A stretch of DNA of 64,000 nucleotides from Candidatus Rokuibacteriota bacterium (GCA_030647435.1 JAUSJX010000008.1:31341-95340); one strand, 5' to 3'. Positions 49,615 through 58,171 are shown, numbered from the stretch's first letter. Notes: generated by a model from the sequence alone, not told the origin. A program made the numbers and translations.

Positions 49615-50505
49615 TCAGTCTCGCTCGGCCGACGCTGCAAACAGGCCACCGGGCCGGAATACAAGGAACACGAACAACAACAACATGATGTAGAGGTCGC
49701 GCTCCGAGACGCCGCGGAAGAACTGGAACAGGTTCTCAAGACCTCCGACCAGCAGGCCGGCGATGATCGCGCCGGGGATGCTGCCGAGGCCGCCGATCAC
49801 CGTGACGATCAGGCCCTTGACGGTCAACGGCAGCGATAACAGCGGAGAGAGCATGCCGATGGCGGCCCCAATCATTGCGCCGGCGATGCCACCCACGACG
49901 CCGGTGATCACGAAGGTCAGCCCGTTCACGCCCGTGATGCTGATGCCGCAAAGCTCAGCTGCGACCGGTTGCTGTGACACGGCGCGAGTGGCGAGGCCGA
50001 GCTTGGTGCGATACAGCAACAACAGGAGTAGCATCATGCAGATGCAACCCAACACGAACACGAACATCAAATCGCCGCGCAGACTGAACGGTCCCGCCCG
50101 GATGATCACATCCGAAAACAGCGCGGGATAAGCGAGCGGCACGCCGGCCGTCGTGTGCACGATGATCTCGTCGATCAACAGCAGCAACCCGACGGTGGAC
50201 ATCAGAGTTGCGAGCGGGTTTGCCAGGGGGATGAATCGGAACGCGACGATGTAGACCATGCCGCCGATGAATCCGCCGCAGATTGCGGCCAGCAAAAAGA
50301 CCAGCGGCGGCGGCGCCTTGATGCCGGCGAGTATCAACAAACTGGCGTAGGAGGCTCCTACGGAGGCGGCGGCATAGGACAGGTTGATCTTGTGCATCAC
50401 GCCGAAGACGAGCGTGAACCCTATCCCCAGCAACGCATAGGTCGCGCCGAACAGCACACCGTCGGCAATCGATTGGATCGTGTCGATCGCGTCAAGAATA
50501 TTCAC
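49615..50505 (-). CDS. Liv-type ABC permease (LivH-like), first pair
   Basis: 296 residues from a GTG. INLSYAAASVGASYASLLIL near the N-terminus and VIGGLGSIPGAIIAGLLVGG near the C-terminus identify the family. It is separated by 92 bases from the binding protein gene, with a hairpin in the gap. Confidence 0.9.
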   Translation of the reverse strand: MNILDAIDTIQSIADGVLFGATYALLGIGFTLVFGVMHKINLSYAAASVGASYASLLILAGIKAPPPLVFLLAAICGGFIGGMVYIVAFRFIPLANPLATLMSTVGLLLLIDEIIVHTTAGVPLAYPALFSDVIIRAGPFSLRGDLMFVFVLGCICMMLLLLLLYRTKLGLATRAVSQQPVAAELCGISITGVNGLTFVITGVVGGIAGAMIGAAIGMLSPLLSLPLTVKGLIVTVIGGLGSIPGAIIAGLLVGGLENLFQFFRGVSERDLYIMLLLFVFLVFRPGGLFAASAERD

Positions 50506-50558
50506 GCCGGTGGCTCGGCCAACTCGTTACTTGCGCCGATGAGAAGCGCGCGCCGGAC

Positions 50559-50574
50559 CGCGGCTTTCGCCGCG
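50559..50574 (-). promoter_or_regulatory. Hairpin between binding-protein and permease genes
   Basis: CGCGGC TTTC GCCGCG is a perfect 6-bp stem with 4-base loop in the binding protein-livH gap. Such stems commonly protect the binding protein message and lower permease expression. The assignment is by position and structure only. Confidence 0.4.
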
Positions 50575-50597
50575 ATCCGCGATTGCGCCGAGGGCGA

Positions 50598-51797
50598 TCA
50601 GGACGCTGGCTTATAAAGAACCTGCCAGCTGCCGTCCTTGGCATGTACGAAAAGGAACGGCTTGATCGCTTCACGATCGGGCGTGCGTCCGACCTTGCCG
50701 AGAAGACCGGTGGTCTCCTTCAACGCCGCGAGGCCTTCACGCATCTTGACCCGATCAGCCGCCACGGTGTCGGGCCTGGCCATGATCTTTTGCGACTCGA
50801 TCACGCCCTTGAGGATGTAAACGATTTCGTACGCGGCCGCACTGTGTAGGTCGGCGCTGCCGCCGAACTTGGCAACCTGCTCAGCGGCTTTCTTTGCCTC
50901 CGGCGTGACCGGAGCGAAGCTGGTCGGGATGATGATCCCTTCCGCCTGCTTGGCACAGCCCTGCAAGGTCTCGATGCTGGACGAGCTGGTGAGGCCGATC
51001 AGCAGCTTCGGCTTTACTCCCTGCCGTTCCATTTCCTTGAGCACGCCGCAGGTCGTAAACGGATGCGCCGAAATGGCCACGATATCAGGATTGGCGCGCT
51101 TCATCTCGCGCACCTGGGTCGAGAAGGTAGCGTCCGCGAGCAGCCATTCGCTCTGTCCAGCGATCTTGAGGCCGTTGGCCTCCGCTTGCGCCTTCATCAC
51201 GCCGAACGTTGCGTTCGAATGCGCGAAGTCCTTCTCAACCCCGCCGTAGATGGTCTTGAGATCCGGGTGCTGGGTCTTCAGCCAGGCGAACAATGATTTG
51301 TACATTTCGAATTCGCTCGGCACGTTGCGGAACGACCACTCCGAAATCTTGGCGAGGCCGCCTTTCGCGGCCACATCGGCGATAATCGGGAACTGCAACC
51401 CGGTATCCGACGCATCGCCGACCTTCTTCTGCAGGATGCCGAACAGTGATTCCGCGACGTTCGAGCAGGTCGGCCCGACGGCCACGAACGCGTCGGTCGA
51501 TGCGATGCGGCGGACCACGGAAATGCCTTCCTCGGCATTGCACCGGTCATCGAGAAACTCGATGGTGATCTTGGCCTTTGCGCCGTCGCCGAGCGTGACG
51601 CCGCCGGCCTTGTTGATCTCTTCCGCGGCCGCCTTCAAAGCGGCCTCGCTGTTCACGCCGAACACGCGAACCACGCCCGATTTGGCGCCGAAGCCGGTGA
51701 TCTTTACGGTACGTTCCTGCGCGGATGCCGGCGTTGCGATGGCCGACGCCGCGATCATAGCCAGCGATGCGGCCAGTGCCGCGTACTTCTTGAGCAT
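50598..51797 (-). CDS. Liv-type ABC substrate-binding protein
   Basis: 399 residues with a Sec signal (LKKYAALAASLAMIAASAIA, cleavage near ASAQE). The mature protein begins VKITGFGAKSGVVRVFGVN and has the type I periplasmic binding fold (FLDDRCNAEEGISVVRRIAS). The strong AGGGGAGGA ribosome site precedes the ATG. It is the first gene of the minus-strand operon that runs to 44893 and is divergent from the ligase at 52047. The style recalls alphaproteobacterial proteins; that is an impression. Confidence 0.9.
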   Translation of the reverse strand: MLKKYAALAASLAMIAASAIATPASAQERTVKITGFGAKSGVVRVFGVNSEAALKAAAEEINKAGGVTLGDGAKAKITIEFLDDRCNAEEGISVVRRIASTDAFVAVGPTCSNVAESLFGILQKKVGDASDTGLQFPIIADVAAKGGLAKISEWSFRNVPSEFEMYKSLFAWLKTQHPDLKTIYGGVEKDFAHSNATFGVMKAQAEANGLKIAGQSEWLLADATFSTQVREMKRANPDIVAISAHPFTTCGVLKEMERQGVKPKLLIGLTSSSSIETLQGCAKQAEGIIIPTSFAPVTPEAKKAAEQVAKFGGSADLHSAAAYEIVYILKGVIESQKIMARPDTVAADRVKMREGLAALKETTGLLGKVGRTPDREAIKPFLFVHAKDGSWQVLYKPAS

Positions 51798-52046
51798 GGC
51801 GTTCCTCCCCTTGCCCGCGTGGATGTCATATGGGCTCGACCCATGCCGGCCGGTTTCCCCCAGCCGCTGAGGTTACCATGTTTCCCCAGCGGGCGTGCAC
51901 GCAGCCGCTTTTCGCGACTCTTATGCTAGCCTGACGCCAAGCTGATCTTGCGTGTACCGCCACAACACTCGGCGGAGCCGCGATGGAGGAAGCGCCGGGC
52001 TCGCAAAACGACCCGATTCACAAAGACAGAGGCGGGGGGGCAAAAC
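51798..52046. promoter_or_regulatory. Divergent intergenic region with candidate operator elements
   Basis: This 249-base gap separates the Liv operon (minus) from the ligase gene (plus), so both promoters must lie here. It has a perfect 10-bp palindrome GCGTGCACGC at 51893-51902 and two GTTTCCCC(C)AGC direct repeats at about 51853 and 51880. TATGCT near 51922 is a weak -10 candidate for the plus strand. Regulator identity is unknown and no regulator gene lies in the block. Confidence 0.4.
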
Positions 52047-53771
52047 ATGGGCAAGCGCAAGAAGATAGCAGTCCGTGCGCGATCGCAGGCCAAATCCAAA
52101 GGCGGTGCAGCCAAACGGACAACCCCGTCCGGCGAACGTCACGCCGGCCCGGGCGGCTTATTTGCGGGCCTGATACCTGACACGGCGAATTTTGCGCCGC
52201 TGACTCCGGTGTCGTTCCTGCCGCGAACCGCTGCGATTCACCCCGACCGTGTCGCCGTCATCCACGGCGCGCGGCGATACAGCTATCGTCAATTCTACGA
52301 TCGCGCGCGGCGGCTGGCGTCGGCCCTGGCGCGGCGCGGTATCCGCGCCGGTGACACCGTTTCGGTGATGCTGCCCAACGTGCCGGCGATGGTCGAGGTG
52401 CATTTCGGCGTGCCGATGTTGGGGGCGGTGCTCAACACCATCAATACGCGGCTCGACGCGGCAACCGTCGCCTTTATCCTCAAGCACGGCGAGGCCAAGG
52501 CGCTGATCATCGACCGCGAATTCGCCGCCCAGGTCGGGCCCGCCTTGGCGCAGCTGAAGCGGCAGCCGCTGGTCATCGATGTCGACGACGAGCTTTACTC
52601 GGGACCGGGTGAGCGGCTTGGCAAGATCGAATACGAAGATTTTATTGCCGCCGGCGATCCGAATTTCGACTGGACGCCGCCGGCCGACGAGAGCAGCGCC
52701 ATCGCGCTGAACTACACATCGGGCACCACCGGCAACCCCAAGGGCGTGGTCTACCACCACCGCGGCACATTCCTGGAAGCGGTCGGCAACATCATGGCTT
52801 GGCCGATGCCGCCGCGCCCGGTCTATCTGTGGACGCTGCCGATGTTTCACTGCAACGGCTGGTGCTTCCCGTGGTCGGTCGTTGCGATGGGTGGCACGCA
52901 TGTCTGCCTGCGCAAGGTCGATCCGGCGCTGATCTTCTCGATGATCGCCGAGCACGACGTGACGCATATGTGCTGCGCGCCCACGGTGCTCAACATGCTG
53001 GTCAGCGCGCCAGCGGAACAAAGACGTGCTTTCGACCAAGTCGTCGATATCCAGACCGGAGGGTCGCCGCCGCCAGCCAAGGTGATCAAGAGCATGGAGG
53101 AACTCGGATTCCGCGTGACGCACATCTACGGCATGACCGAATTGCAGGGCCCTTCGACGCTGTGCGTGCCGCAGGATGGCTGGGTTGATCTGCCTCTCGA
53201 GGAGCGTGCGGCGCTGATCGCACGCCAGGGTGTGCGTTATCCGGTGGTGGAGGGACATATGGTCGCCGACCCCAAGACGCTCAAACCCGTGCCACGCGAC
53301 GGCAAAACCATCGGCGAAATTATGGTGCGCGGCAACACCGTCATGCTCGGTTATCTGAAGAGCCCGAAGGTCACCGCGCAGACGTTCCGTGGCGGCTGGA
53401 TGCATACCGGCGACCTCGCCGTCGAGCACCCGGACGGCTATATCGAGATCAAGGACCGCGCCAAGGACATCATTATTTCCGGTGGCGAAAACATCTCAAG
53501 CGTGGAGGTCGAGATCGCGCTCTACAAGCACCCCGCCGTGCAGCTCGCTGCCGTGGTGGCGCGACCCGATGAGAAATGGGGCGAGACGCCGTGCGCCTTC
53601 GTGCAGCTCAGGCCAGGGACGGCGGCGACCGCCGACGAGATCATCAATTTCTGCCGCGAACAACTGGCGCACTACAAAGCGCCGAAGTCGGTCGTATTCG
53701 GACCATTGCCAACCACCGCCACCGGCAAGATTCAGAAGTTTGTGTTGCGCGAGCGGGCGCGCGCTGAATGA
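52047..53771 (+). CDS. Acyl-CoA synthetase (AMP-forming), long-chain/FadD3-like
   Basis: 574 residues from the ATG at 52047, preceded by a G-rich site. ANL motifs are NYTSGTTGNPKGV, YGMTEL, WMHTGDLAVEHPDGY and the C-terminal lysine in ATGKIQKF. The first 38 residues are rich in K, R, A and G (GKRKKIAVRARSQAKSKGGA) and lie outside the family fold. The set with the divergent Liv operon suggests uptake and CoA-activation of one acid. It is within the block bounded by ubiD sequences. Confidence 0.9.
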   Translation: MGKRKKIAVRARSQAKSKGGAAKRTTPSGERHAGPGGLFAGLIPDTANFAPLTPVSFLPRTAAIHPDRVAVIHGARRYSYRQFYDRARRLASALARRGIRAGDTVSVMLPNVPAMVEVHFGVPMLGAVLNTINTRLDAATVAFILKHGEAKALIIDREFAAQVGPALAQLKRQPLVIDVDDELYSGPGERLGKIEYEDFIAAGDPNFDWTPPADESSAIALNYTSGTTGNPKGVVYHHRGTFLEAVGNIMAWPMPPRPVYLWTLPMFHCNGWCFPWSVVAMGGTHVCLRKVDPALIFSMIAEHDVTHMCCAPTVLNMLVSAPAEQRRAFDQVVDIQTGGSPPPAKVIKSMEELGFRVTHIYGMTELQGPSTLCVPQDGWVDLPLEERAALIARQGVRYPVVEGHMVADPKTLKPVPRDGKTIGEIMVRGNTVMLGYLKSPKVTAQTFRGGWMHTGDLAVEHPDGYIEIKDRAKDIIISGGENISSVEVEIALYKHPAVQLAAVVARPDEKWGETPCAFVQLRPGTAATADEIINFCREQLAHYKAPKSVVFGPLPTTATGKIQKFVLRERARAE

Positions 53772-53833
53772 GGAAGCCATGGCGCGTAAGCAACATAACG
53801 CTGTGACACGGTAGGTCCCGAGGGAGGACCAGG

Positions 53834-53980
53834 TTGCCTGGGTCCACGCCCTCGCCTCCGGCCGTGAGCCCGACCACATCCTCCCGCTCGGCGTCCTGCG
53901 CGAGGCCGAGATCCGTAACAGACGCCGCCGAGCCCATGGCCTGGGCGCGAGAAATCGCCGACCGGATCGCGCGCGCCTGA
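53834..53980 (+). pseudogene. Internally deleted fragment of a ubiD-family gene
   Basis: One frame reads SGREPDHILPLGVLREAEI, matching ubiD residues around 305-323. It is followed after a deletion of about 410 bases by AEPMAWAREIADRIARA-stop, matching the UbiD C-terminus. Exact DNA identity with the intact gene covers 53868-53913 (46 bp, equal to 44343-44388) and 53957-53980 (24 bp, equal to 44800-44823). Other parts differ, so it derives from a related but not identical gene. It marks the right edge of the inserted block. Confidence 0.8.
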
Positions 53981-54010
53981 GGTCCGCTTTCGGTCACGGC
54001 CGGCGCCGGC

Positions 54011-54385
54011 TCATGCCCTCCCGGCCTTGACACAGACCGCGATCAGCAGCGACACGGCCGCCAGCGCTTCGACTCCAATCGTCAGATTCATCGTGAACGA
54101 ATGCGACGACACGGGCGCGAGCACGTAGTGCTCGAGCCCGCCAAATCCAAGCGCGGCATAGACCGCGATTGTCATCAGGCCGGTCATCCGATAACCCGCG
54201 CGGTGCAACCAATAGCCGACAAGCCCAACCGCAGTTACTCCGCACCATGCGGCATAGACGCGAGCCGATGAAAGCCACCCCGGCAGGTTCGGGTATTCGT
54301 GCAGGAACACGGCGTTGTGAAGAAAGTGCAGAAAACTGGCCGCGCAATACGCGAGCATGAGAAACCGCAAAACAGTCTCAGTCAC
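54011..54385 (-). CDS. Small membrane protein of unknown function
   Basis: 124 residues from a GTG, with four predicted membrane helices (around LRFLMLAYCAASFLHFLHNA, VYAAWCGVTAVGLVGYWL, MTGLMTIAVYAALGFGGLEH, and the C-terminal NLTIGVEALAAVSLLIAVCV). A longer frame upstream is a shadow of the MFS gene. No family name can be given. It lies close to the MFS gene on the same strand, separated by 59 bases. Confidence 0.6.
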   Translation of the reverse strand: MTETVLRFLMLAYCAASFLHFLHNAVFLHEYPNLPGWLSSARVYAAWCGVTAVGLVGYWLHRAGYRMTGLMTIAVYAALGFGGLEHYVLAPVSSHSFTMNLTIGVEALAAVSLLIAVCVKAGRA

Positions 54386-54440
54386 GATCGGCCTGAGCCC
54401 GCCTCCACCATGCGGCCGGTGGATACTTGGCGAACCGGGC
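54376..54440. repeat. Dispersed repeat (copy A) shared with 63496-63630
   Basis: TCTCAGTCACGATCGGCCTG and the following GAGCCCG match 63496-63521 with two differences over 26 bases. Further on, GCGGCCGGTGGATACTTGG (from 54412) resembles the promoter-like GCGGCCGGTGTATATTGG before dus at 63593. It overlaps the start of the small membrane protein gene. Confidence 0.55.
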
Positions 54441-54444
54441 CCGA

Positions 54445-55644
54445 TCAGCCGGCGGCCACGGGCGCGGATGCCGGCGCGGCGGCCGAGGTCGGAATTCTGC
54501 CGGGCAGGAACGCGACGAAGAGCGTGGTCGAGGCGGAGATCATGGCCATCACCATGAGCAGCGTCGTGAAGCCGGCGGCCTTCACGGTGGGGCCGAGCAG
54601 GTAGACAGCCACCGAGCTCACCCCGAAGGACACCGCCAGCCGCATGCCCGACACGCGCGAGCGCATCCGGTCGTCCACGTACCGCACGATCATGGCGTCG
54701 ATGAAGGGGATGGCGCCGAACACGAACACCATGAAGGCGAGCATCGCCGCGTAGAGCGGCCAGCCGGTGGCCTGGGAGGCGAGGGCGAAGAGCACCACCT
54801 GGGAGCCGGCGATGGGCAGGTAGATCCACTTGAGCGGGTAGCGGTCGATCAGCCGGCCGACGACCAACTGGGCGAGCGAGGCGATGGTGTAGACCAACGC
54901 GAGCAGCACGCCCAGCGTGGCTGGGTCGTCCACGAGCCCGGCCAGGCGCTCGGCGAGGAGCCTCCCGTTGCCGTTGGTCGTGAAGTTGAAGATCAGGCTG
55001 CTCGAGATGGCGGCAAGCGTCATCACGAGGAGCACGCGCGCCATCACCGACGGCGGAAGCTCCACCGTCTTCTGCGCCCGCCGGGCCGGCGCCACGTGCT
55101 CCCGCGGGGCGAGGAGCGCGAAGAGCGCGCCGAAGACGAGGGCAAGCCCGCCGGGGACTGCGAAGGCCACGCGCCAGCCGAAATATTTGACGAGGAACCC
55201 GGTCAACACCGCCGCCACCGCGATCCCCAGATTGCCGGCCAGACCGTTGAGGCCGATGGTGAAGCCCGGCCTCCGCGTGTTCTGCACCAGCATCGGGATG
55301 CCGACCGGGTGGTAGATGGACGCGAATACGCCCATCAGGGTGAGGACCGCCGCCAGCGACCACGCGTCCTTGGCCAGGGCCACGAGCAGTCCCGAGACGC
55401 CCATGCCGAGGAAGAAGACGATCATCATCGCGCGACGCCCCCAGAGGTCGCCGAGCCGGCCCGCCGGCAAGGAGCCGAGGCCGAACATGACGAAAGCGCC
55501 CACGGTGTAGGGCATCAGATCCTGCCAGGCCATTCCCCACTCGGCGGCGATGGCCGCCACGGCAGTGGCGAAGATCAGGAGGAAGAGGTGGTCCAGGGCG
55601 TGGCCGGCATTGAGCAGGAGCGCGGTCGGGCTTCCATTGGACAT
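54445..55644 (-). CDS. MFS transporter
   Basis: 399 residues, twelve predicted membrane helices. The cytoplasmic loop between helices 2 and 3, GSLPAGRLGDLWGRRAMMI, is the MFS signature, repeated in looser form as LVVGRLIDRYPLKWIYL after helix 8. Probably a drug or metabolite exporter. The start at 55644 lies seven bases after a TAGAAT box and lacks a ribosome site, suggesting a leaderless message. Confidence 0.88.
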   Translation of the reverse strand: MSNGSPTALLLNAGHALDHLFLLIFATAVAAIAAEWGMAWQDLMPYTVGAFVMFGLGSLPAGRLGDLWGRRAMMIVFFLGMGVSGLLVALAKDAWSLAAVLTLMGVFASIYHPVGIPMLVQNTRRPGFTIGLNGLAGNLGIAVAAVLTGFLVKYFGWRVAFAVPGGLALVFGALFALLAPREHVAPARRAQKTVELPPSVMARVLLVMTLAAISSSLIFNFTTNGNGRLLAERLAGLVDDPATLGVLLALVYTIASLAQLVVGRLIDRYPLKWIYLPIAGSQVVLFALASQATGWPLYAAMLAFMVFVFGAIPFIDAMIVRYVDDRMRSRVSGMRLAVSFGVSSVAVYLLGPTVKAAGFTTLLMVMAMISASTTLFVAFLPGRIPTSAAAPASAPVAAG

Positions 55645-55651
55645 GGCGGTG

Positions 55652-55657
55652 ATTCTA
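55652..55657 (-). promoter_or_regulatory. Candidate -10 box (TAGAAT) of the MFS gene
   Basis: On the minus strand TAGAAT is followed by CACCGCC and ATG. The geometry is the same as for ubiD (six-base gap) and the CoA transferase (nine-base gap). Confidence 0.45.
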
Positions 55658-55682
55658 CATCAGGTGACGCTCGCTGACGGGC

Positions 55683-55888
55683 CCTAGCGCGGATTATTCG
55701 TGAAGACATCGCCACCCTCACCCTACCCTCTCCCTCTCCGAGGGAGAGGGAGCCATTTCGAATCCCTCGCCCCCAGAGGGGGAGAGGGCCGCAGTTCGAG
55801 CTGAGCCGCTCAGCGGCGAGGCGAGGGCTGAGTAAATGAGGGGGCGGGTAGGACGCGCAACACGCGTTCATGAATAATCCCCGCTAGG
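55683..55888. mobile_element. MITE-like element with 22-bp terminal inverted repeats enclosing a hairpin repeat
   Basis: The ends 55683-55704 (CCTAGCGCGGATTATTC...) and 55867-55888 are inverted copies with two mismatches over 22 bases. The interior holds the composite hairpin repeat (55712-55790) and its second module GTTCGAGCTGAG ... GGCGAGGGCTGAG (to 55832), ending ATGAGGGGGCGGG. No transposase is encoded in the 206 bp. No obvious target duplication was seen. Confidence 0.7.
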
Positions 55889-56007
55889 CTCGGCACGCTT
55901 CACGCGACGCCCCTCCCCCACGTTGCCTTCAACTCGGCTTTTGAGTATCCTCAGACCGCGCTCCCGGAGCGCCCCGCTCCCACACCCTGACCCTGGAGGA
56001 GGAGCCC

Positions 56008-57225
56008 ATGTCCCACCCTGAGTCCTCGAGCCATCTGAGCCGCCGCGAGATCCTGCGCGGGAGCGCGGTCGTCGGCGTCGCGCTGGCGCTGGGTCCCGCG
56101 GCCCCGGCCCTCGCCCAGAAGAAGACCGTGAAGCTGGCCTTCATCGGGCCGCTCACCGGCGGCACGGCCTCCAACGGCCTCGGCGGGCGCAACTCCTTCC
56201 TGCTGGCCGTGCAGGAGCGCAACGCCGATCCAAAGTCCAAGTACCAGTACGAGACCGAAGTGCTGGACGACGAGTGCAAGCCCACGGTGGCCGTGCAGGC
56301 GGCGCTCAAGGCCTCCTCCGATCCGCGGGTCGTCGCGGGCGTGACTCACTACTGCTCGGTCACGGCCATCGCGACCGTCGACACCTATCACAAGGCCGGA
56401 ATGCCGGCCATGGTGTGGGGCGCCGTGCTGCCGGAGATCACCTACAGCCACGACTACATCGAGATCACCCGCGTCAACGGCACCATGATCAACCAGAACA
56501 ACGTGGCCGCCGACTTCGCGGTCAAGGCCCTGGGCTTCAAGACCTTCGCGCTGATCCACGACACGACCGACTACGGCCGGGCGCATGCCAAGTGGTTCAC
56601 CGAGTTCGTGGAGAAGGCGGGCGGCAAGATCCTCTCGGCCCAGGGCACGGCCAAGGACCAGAAGGACTACGCAGCGGAGCTCACCCGCGCGAAGGGGGAC
56701 AAGCCCGAGGTGATCTGGTACGGCGGCCTCACTCCTGACGGGGTGCGGGTCAAGGTGCAGATGGACAAGCTCGGCGTCCGCGCCCAGTTCCAAGGCACCA
56801 GCGGCATCAAGTCCGACACCTACAACGAGACGGCGGGCCCGTCGGCCGAGGGCACGCTGGCCTTCGTCGAGGGCGCACCCACAGAGAAGCTGCCGGGTGG
56901 CAAGAAGTTCCTCGACGCCTACGGCAAGGCGGCCTTCAAGGAGCCGGCCGAGGCCTATGGCCCCTTCGCCTACGTGGCCGCCAACCTCGTCATCGACGCC
57001 ATCGAGGCCGTGGGCCCCGACCGCGCCAAGGTGGCGCAGCGGCTCAAGCGGACCAAGAACGCCAACACCATCATCGGGCCCGTGGAGTTCGACGACCACG
57101 GCCAGAACACCGTCGCGCTCATCTCCAAGTACGTGAGCCAGGATGGCAAGTGGGTGCTCTGGGAGGACTCGGAGTACGCCTCGGGCAAGCGCACCCTGCC
57201 CGGGCTGAAGTACAAGAAGCTCTAG
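56008..57225 (+). CDS. Liv-type ABC substrate-binding protein
   Basis: 405 residues with a twin-arginine signal (LSRREILRGSAVVGVALALG, cleavage near ALAQ). The mature type I binding fold begins VKLAFIGPLTGGTASNGLGG; FALIHDTTDYGRAHAKWF follows. GGAGGAGG precedes the ATG. It heads a complete five-gene Liv operon, the third in the window. Confidence 0.92.
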   Translation: MSHPESSSHLSRREILRGSAVVGVALALGPAAPALAQKKTVKLAFIGPLTGGTASNGLGGRNSFLLAVQERNADPKSKYQYETEVLDDECKPTVAVQAALKASSDPRVVAGVTHYCSVTAIATVDTYHKAGMPAMVWGAVLPEITYSHDYIEITRVNGTMINQNNVAADFAVKALGFKTFALIHDTTDYGRAHAKWFTEFVEKAGGKILSAQGTAKDQKDYAAELTRAKGDKPEVIWYGGLTPDGVRVKVQMDKLGVRAQFQGTSGIKSDTYNETAGPSAEGTLAFVEGAPTEKLPGGKKFLDAYGKAAFKEPAEAYGPFAYVAANLVIDAIEAVGPDRAKVAQRLKRTKNANTIIGPVEFDDHGQNTVALISKYVSQDGKWVLWEDSEYASGKRTLPGLKYKKL

Positions 57226-57244
57226 CCGGCCGCGCCGCGCGCGG

Positions 57245-58168
57245 ATGCCGCCGCTGGAGCTGCTCCTCCAGCAGGCCTTCAACGGCCTGATGCTGGGGGT
57301 GATGTACGCGCTGATCGCCGTCGGGTTCACGCTGTTCTTCGGCGTGCTCGACGTCATTCACTTCTCCCACGGCGACATCTTCATGCTCGGCGCCTTCGCC
57401 GGGCTGTCGGTGCTGGCCGGGCTCCACGCGGTGGGCATCGGCGACGGGGCGGTGGCGCTGGCCCTGGCCTTCCTCGTCTCGATCCTGATCACCGGCCTCG
57501 TCGGGGTGGCGGCCGAGCGGGTGTGCGTCAAGCCCCTGGCGCGGTCATCCCCGCTGATGACGCTGCTGGCCACGCTCTCCCTCGGCCTCGTCATCCGCGA
57601 GTCGGTGCTGATCTTCTATCCGCGCGGCGCCGACCCCAAGCGCTTCCCCCAGCTCCTGCCCCAGGGCGGGTTCGAGCTGGGCGGCGTGGCCGTCCGTTAC
57701 GAGAACCTGGCCATCCTCGCCATCGGCTTCTGCGCCATGGTCGCTGTCGACCTCATCATCAACCGCACGCGGATGGGCGCCGCCATCCGCGCCGTGGCCC
57801 AGGACCCCGAGGCCGCCCAGATGATGGGCGTCAACTTGGACCGGACGGTGGACGCGACGTTCTTCATCGGCTCGGGACTGGCCGCCGTGGCGGGAATCCT
57901 CTCGGGCCTCTATTACGGCGAGGTCCACTTCATCATGGGCATCACGGGCGGCGTCATCGGCTTCTCCGCGGCCGCCATTGGCGGGCTCGGCAACGTCTAC
58001 GGCGCCATTGTGGGCGGGCTGCTCTTCGGCATGCTCCAGACCACGTCCGCCGCGCTGATCCCGCGGGGCTCGGAATTCCGCGACGTGGTCGCCTTCGCCG
58101 TGGTGATGCTGTTCCTCATCTTCAGGCCCAGCGGCATCCTCGGCGAGAAGTCGGTGGAGCGGGTGTAG
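57245..58168 (+). CDS. Liv-type ABC permease (LivH-like)
   Basis: 307 residues. VIHFSHGDIFMLGAFAGLSV and AAIGGLGNVYGAIVGGLLFG are the LivH hallmarks, and about eight membrane helices are predicted. The start lies 19 bases after the binding protein stop, a notably short gap compared with the other two Liv operons. Confidence 0.92.
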   Translation: MPPLELLLQQAFNGLMLGVMYALIAVGFTLFFGVLDVIHFSHGDIFMLGAFAGLSVLAGLHAVGIGDGAVALALAFLVSILITGLVGVAAERVCVKPLARSSPLMTLLATLSLGLVIRESVLIFYPRGADPKRFPQLLPQGGFELGGVAVRYENLAILAIGFCAMVAVDLIINRTRMGAAIRAVAQDPEAAQMMGVNLDRTVDATFFIGSGLAAVAGILSGLYYGEVHFIMGITGGVIGFSAAAIGGLGNVYGAIVGGLLFGMLQTTSAALIPRGSEFRDVVAFAVVMLFLIFRPSGILGEKSVERV

Positions 58169-58171
58169 CCC

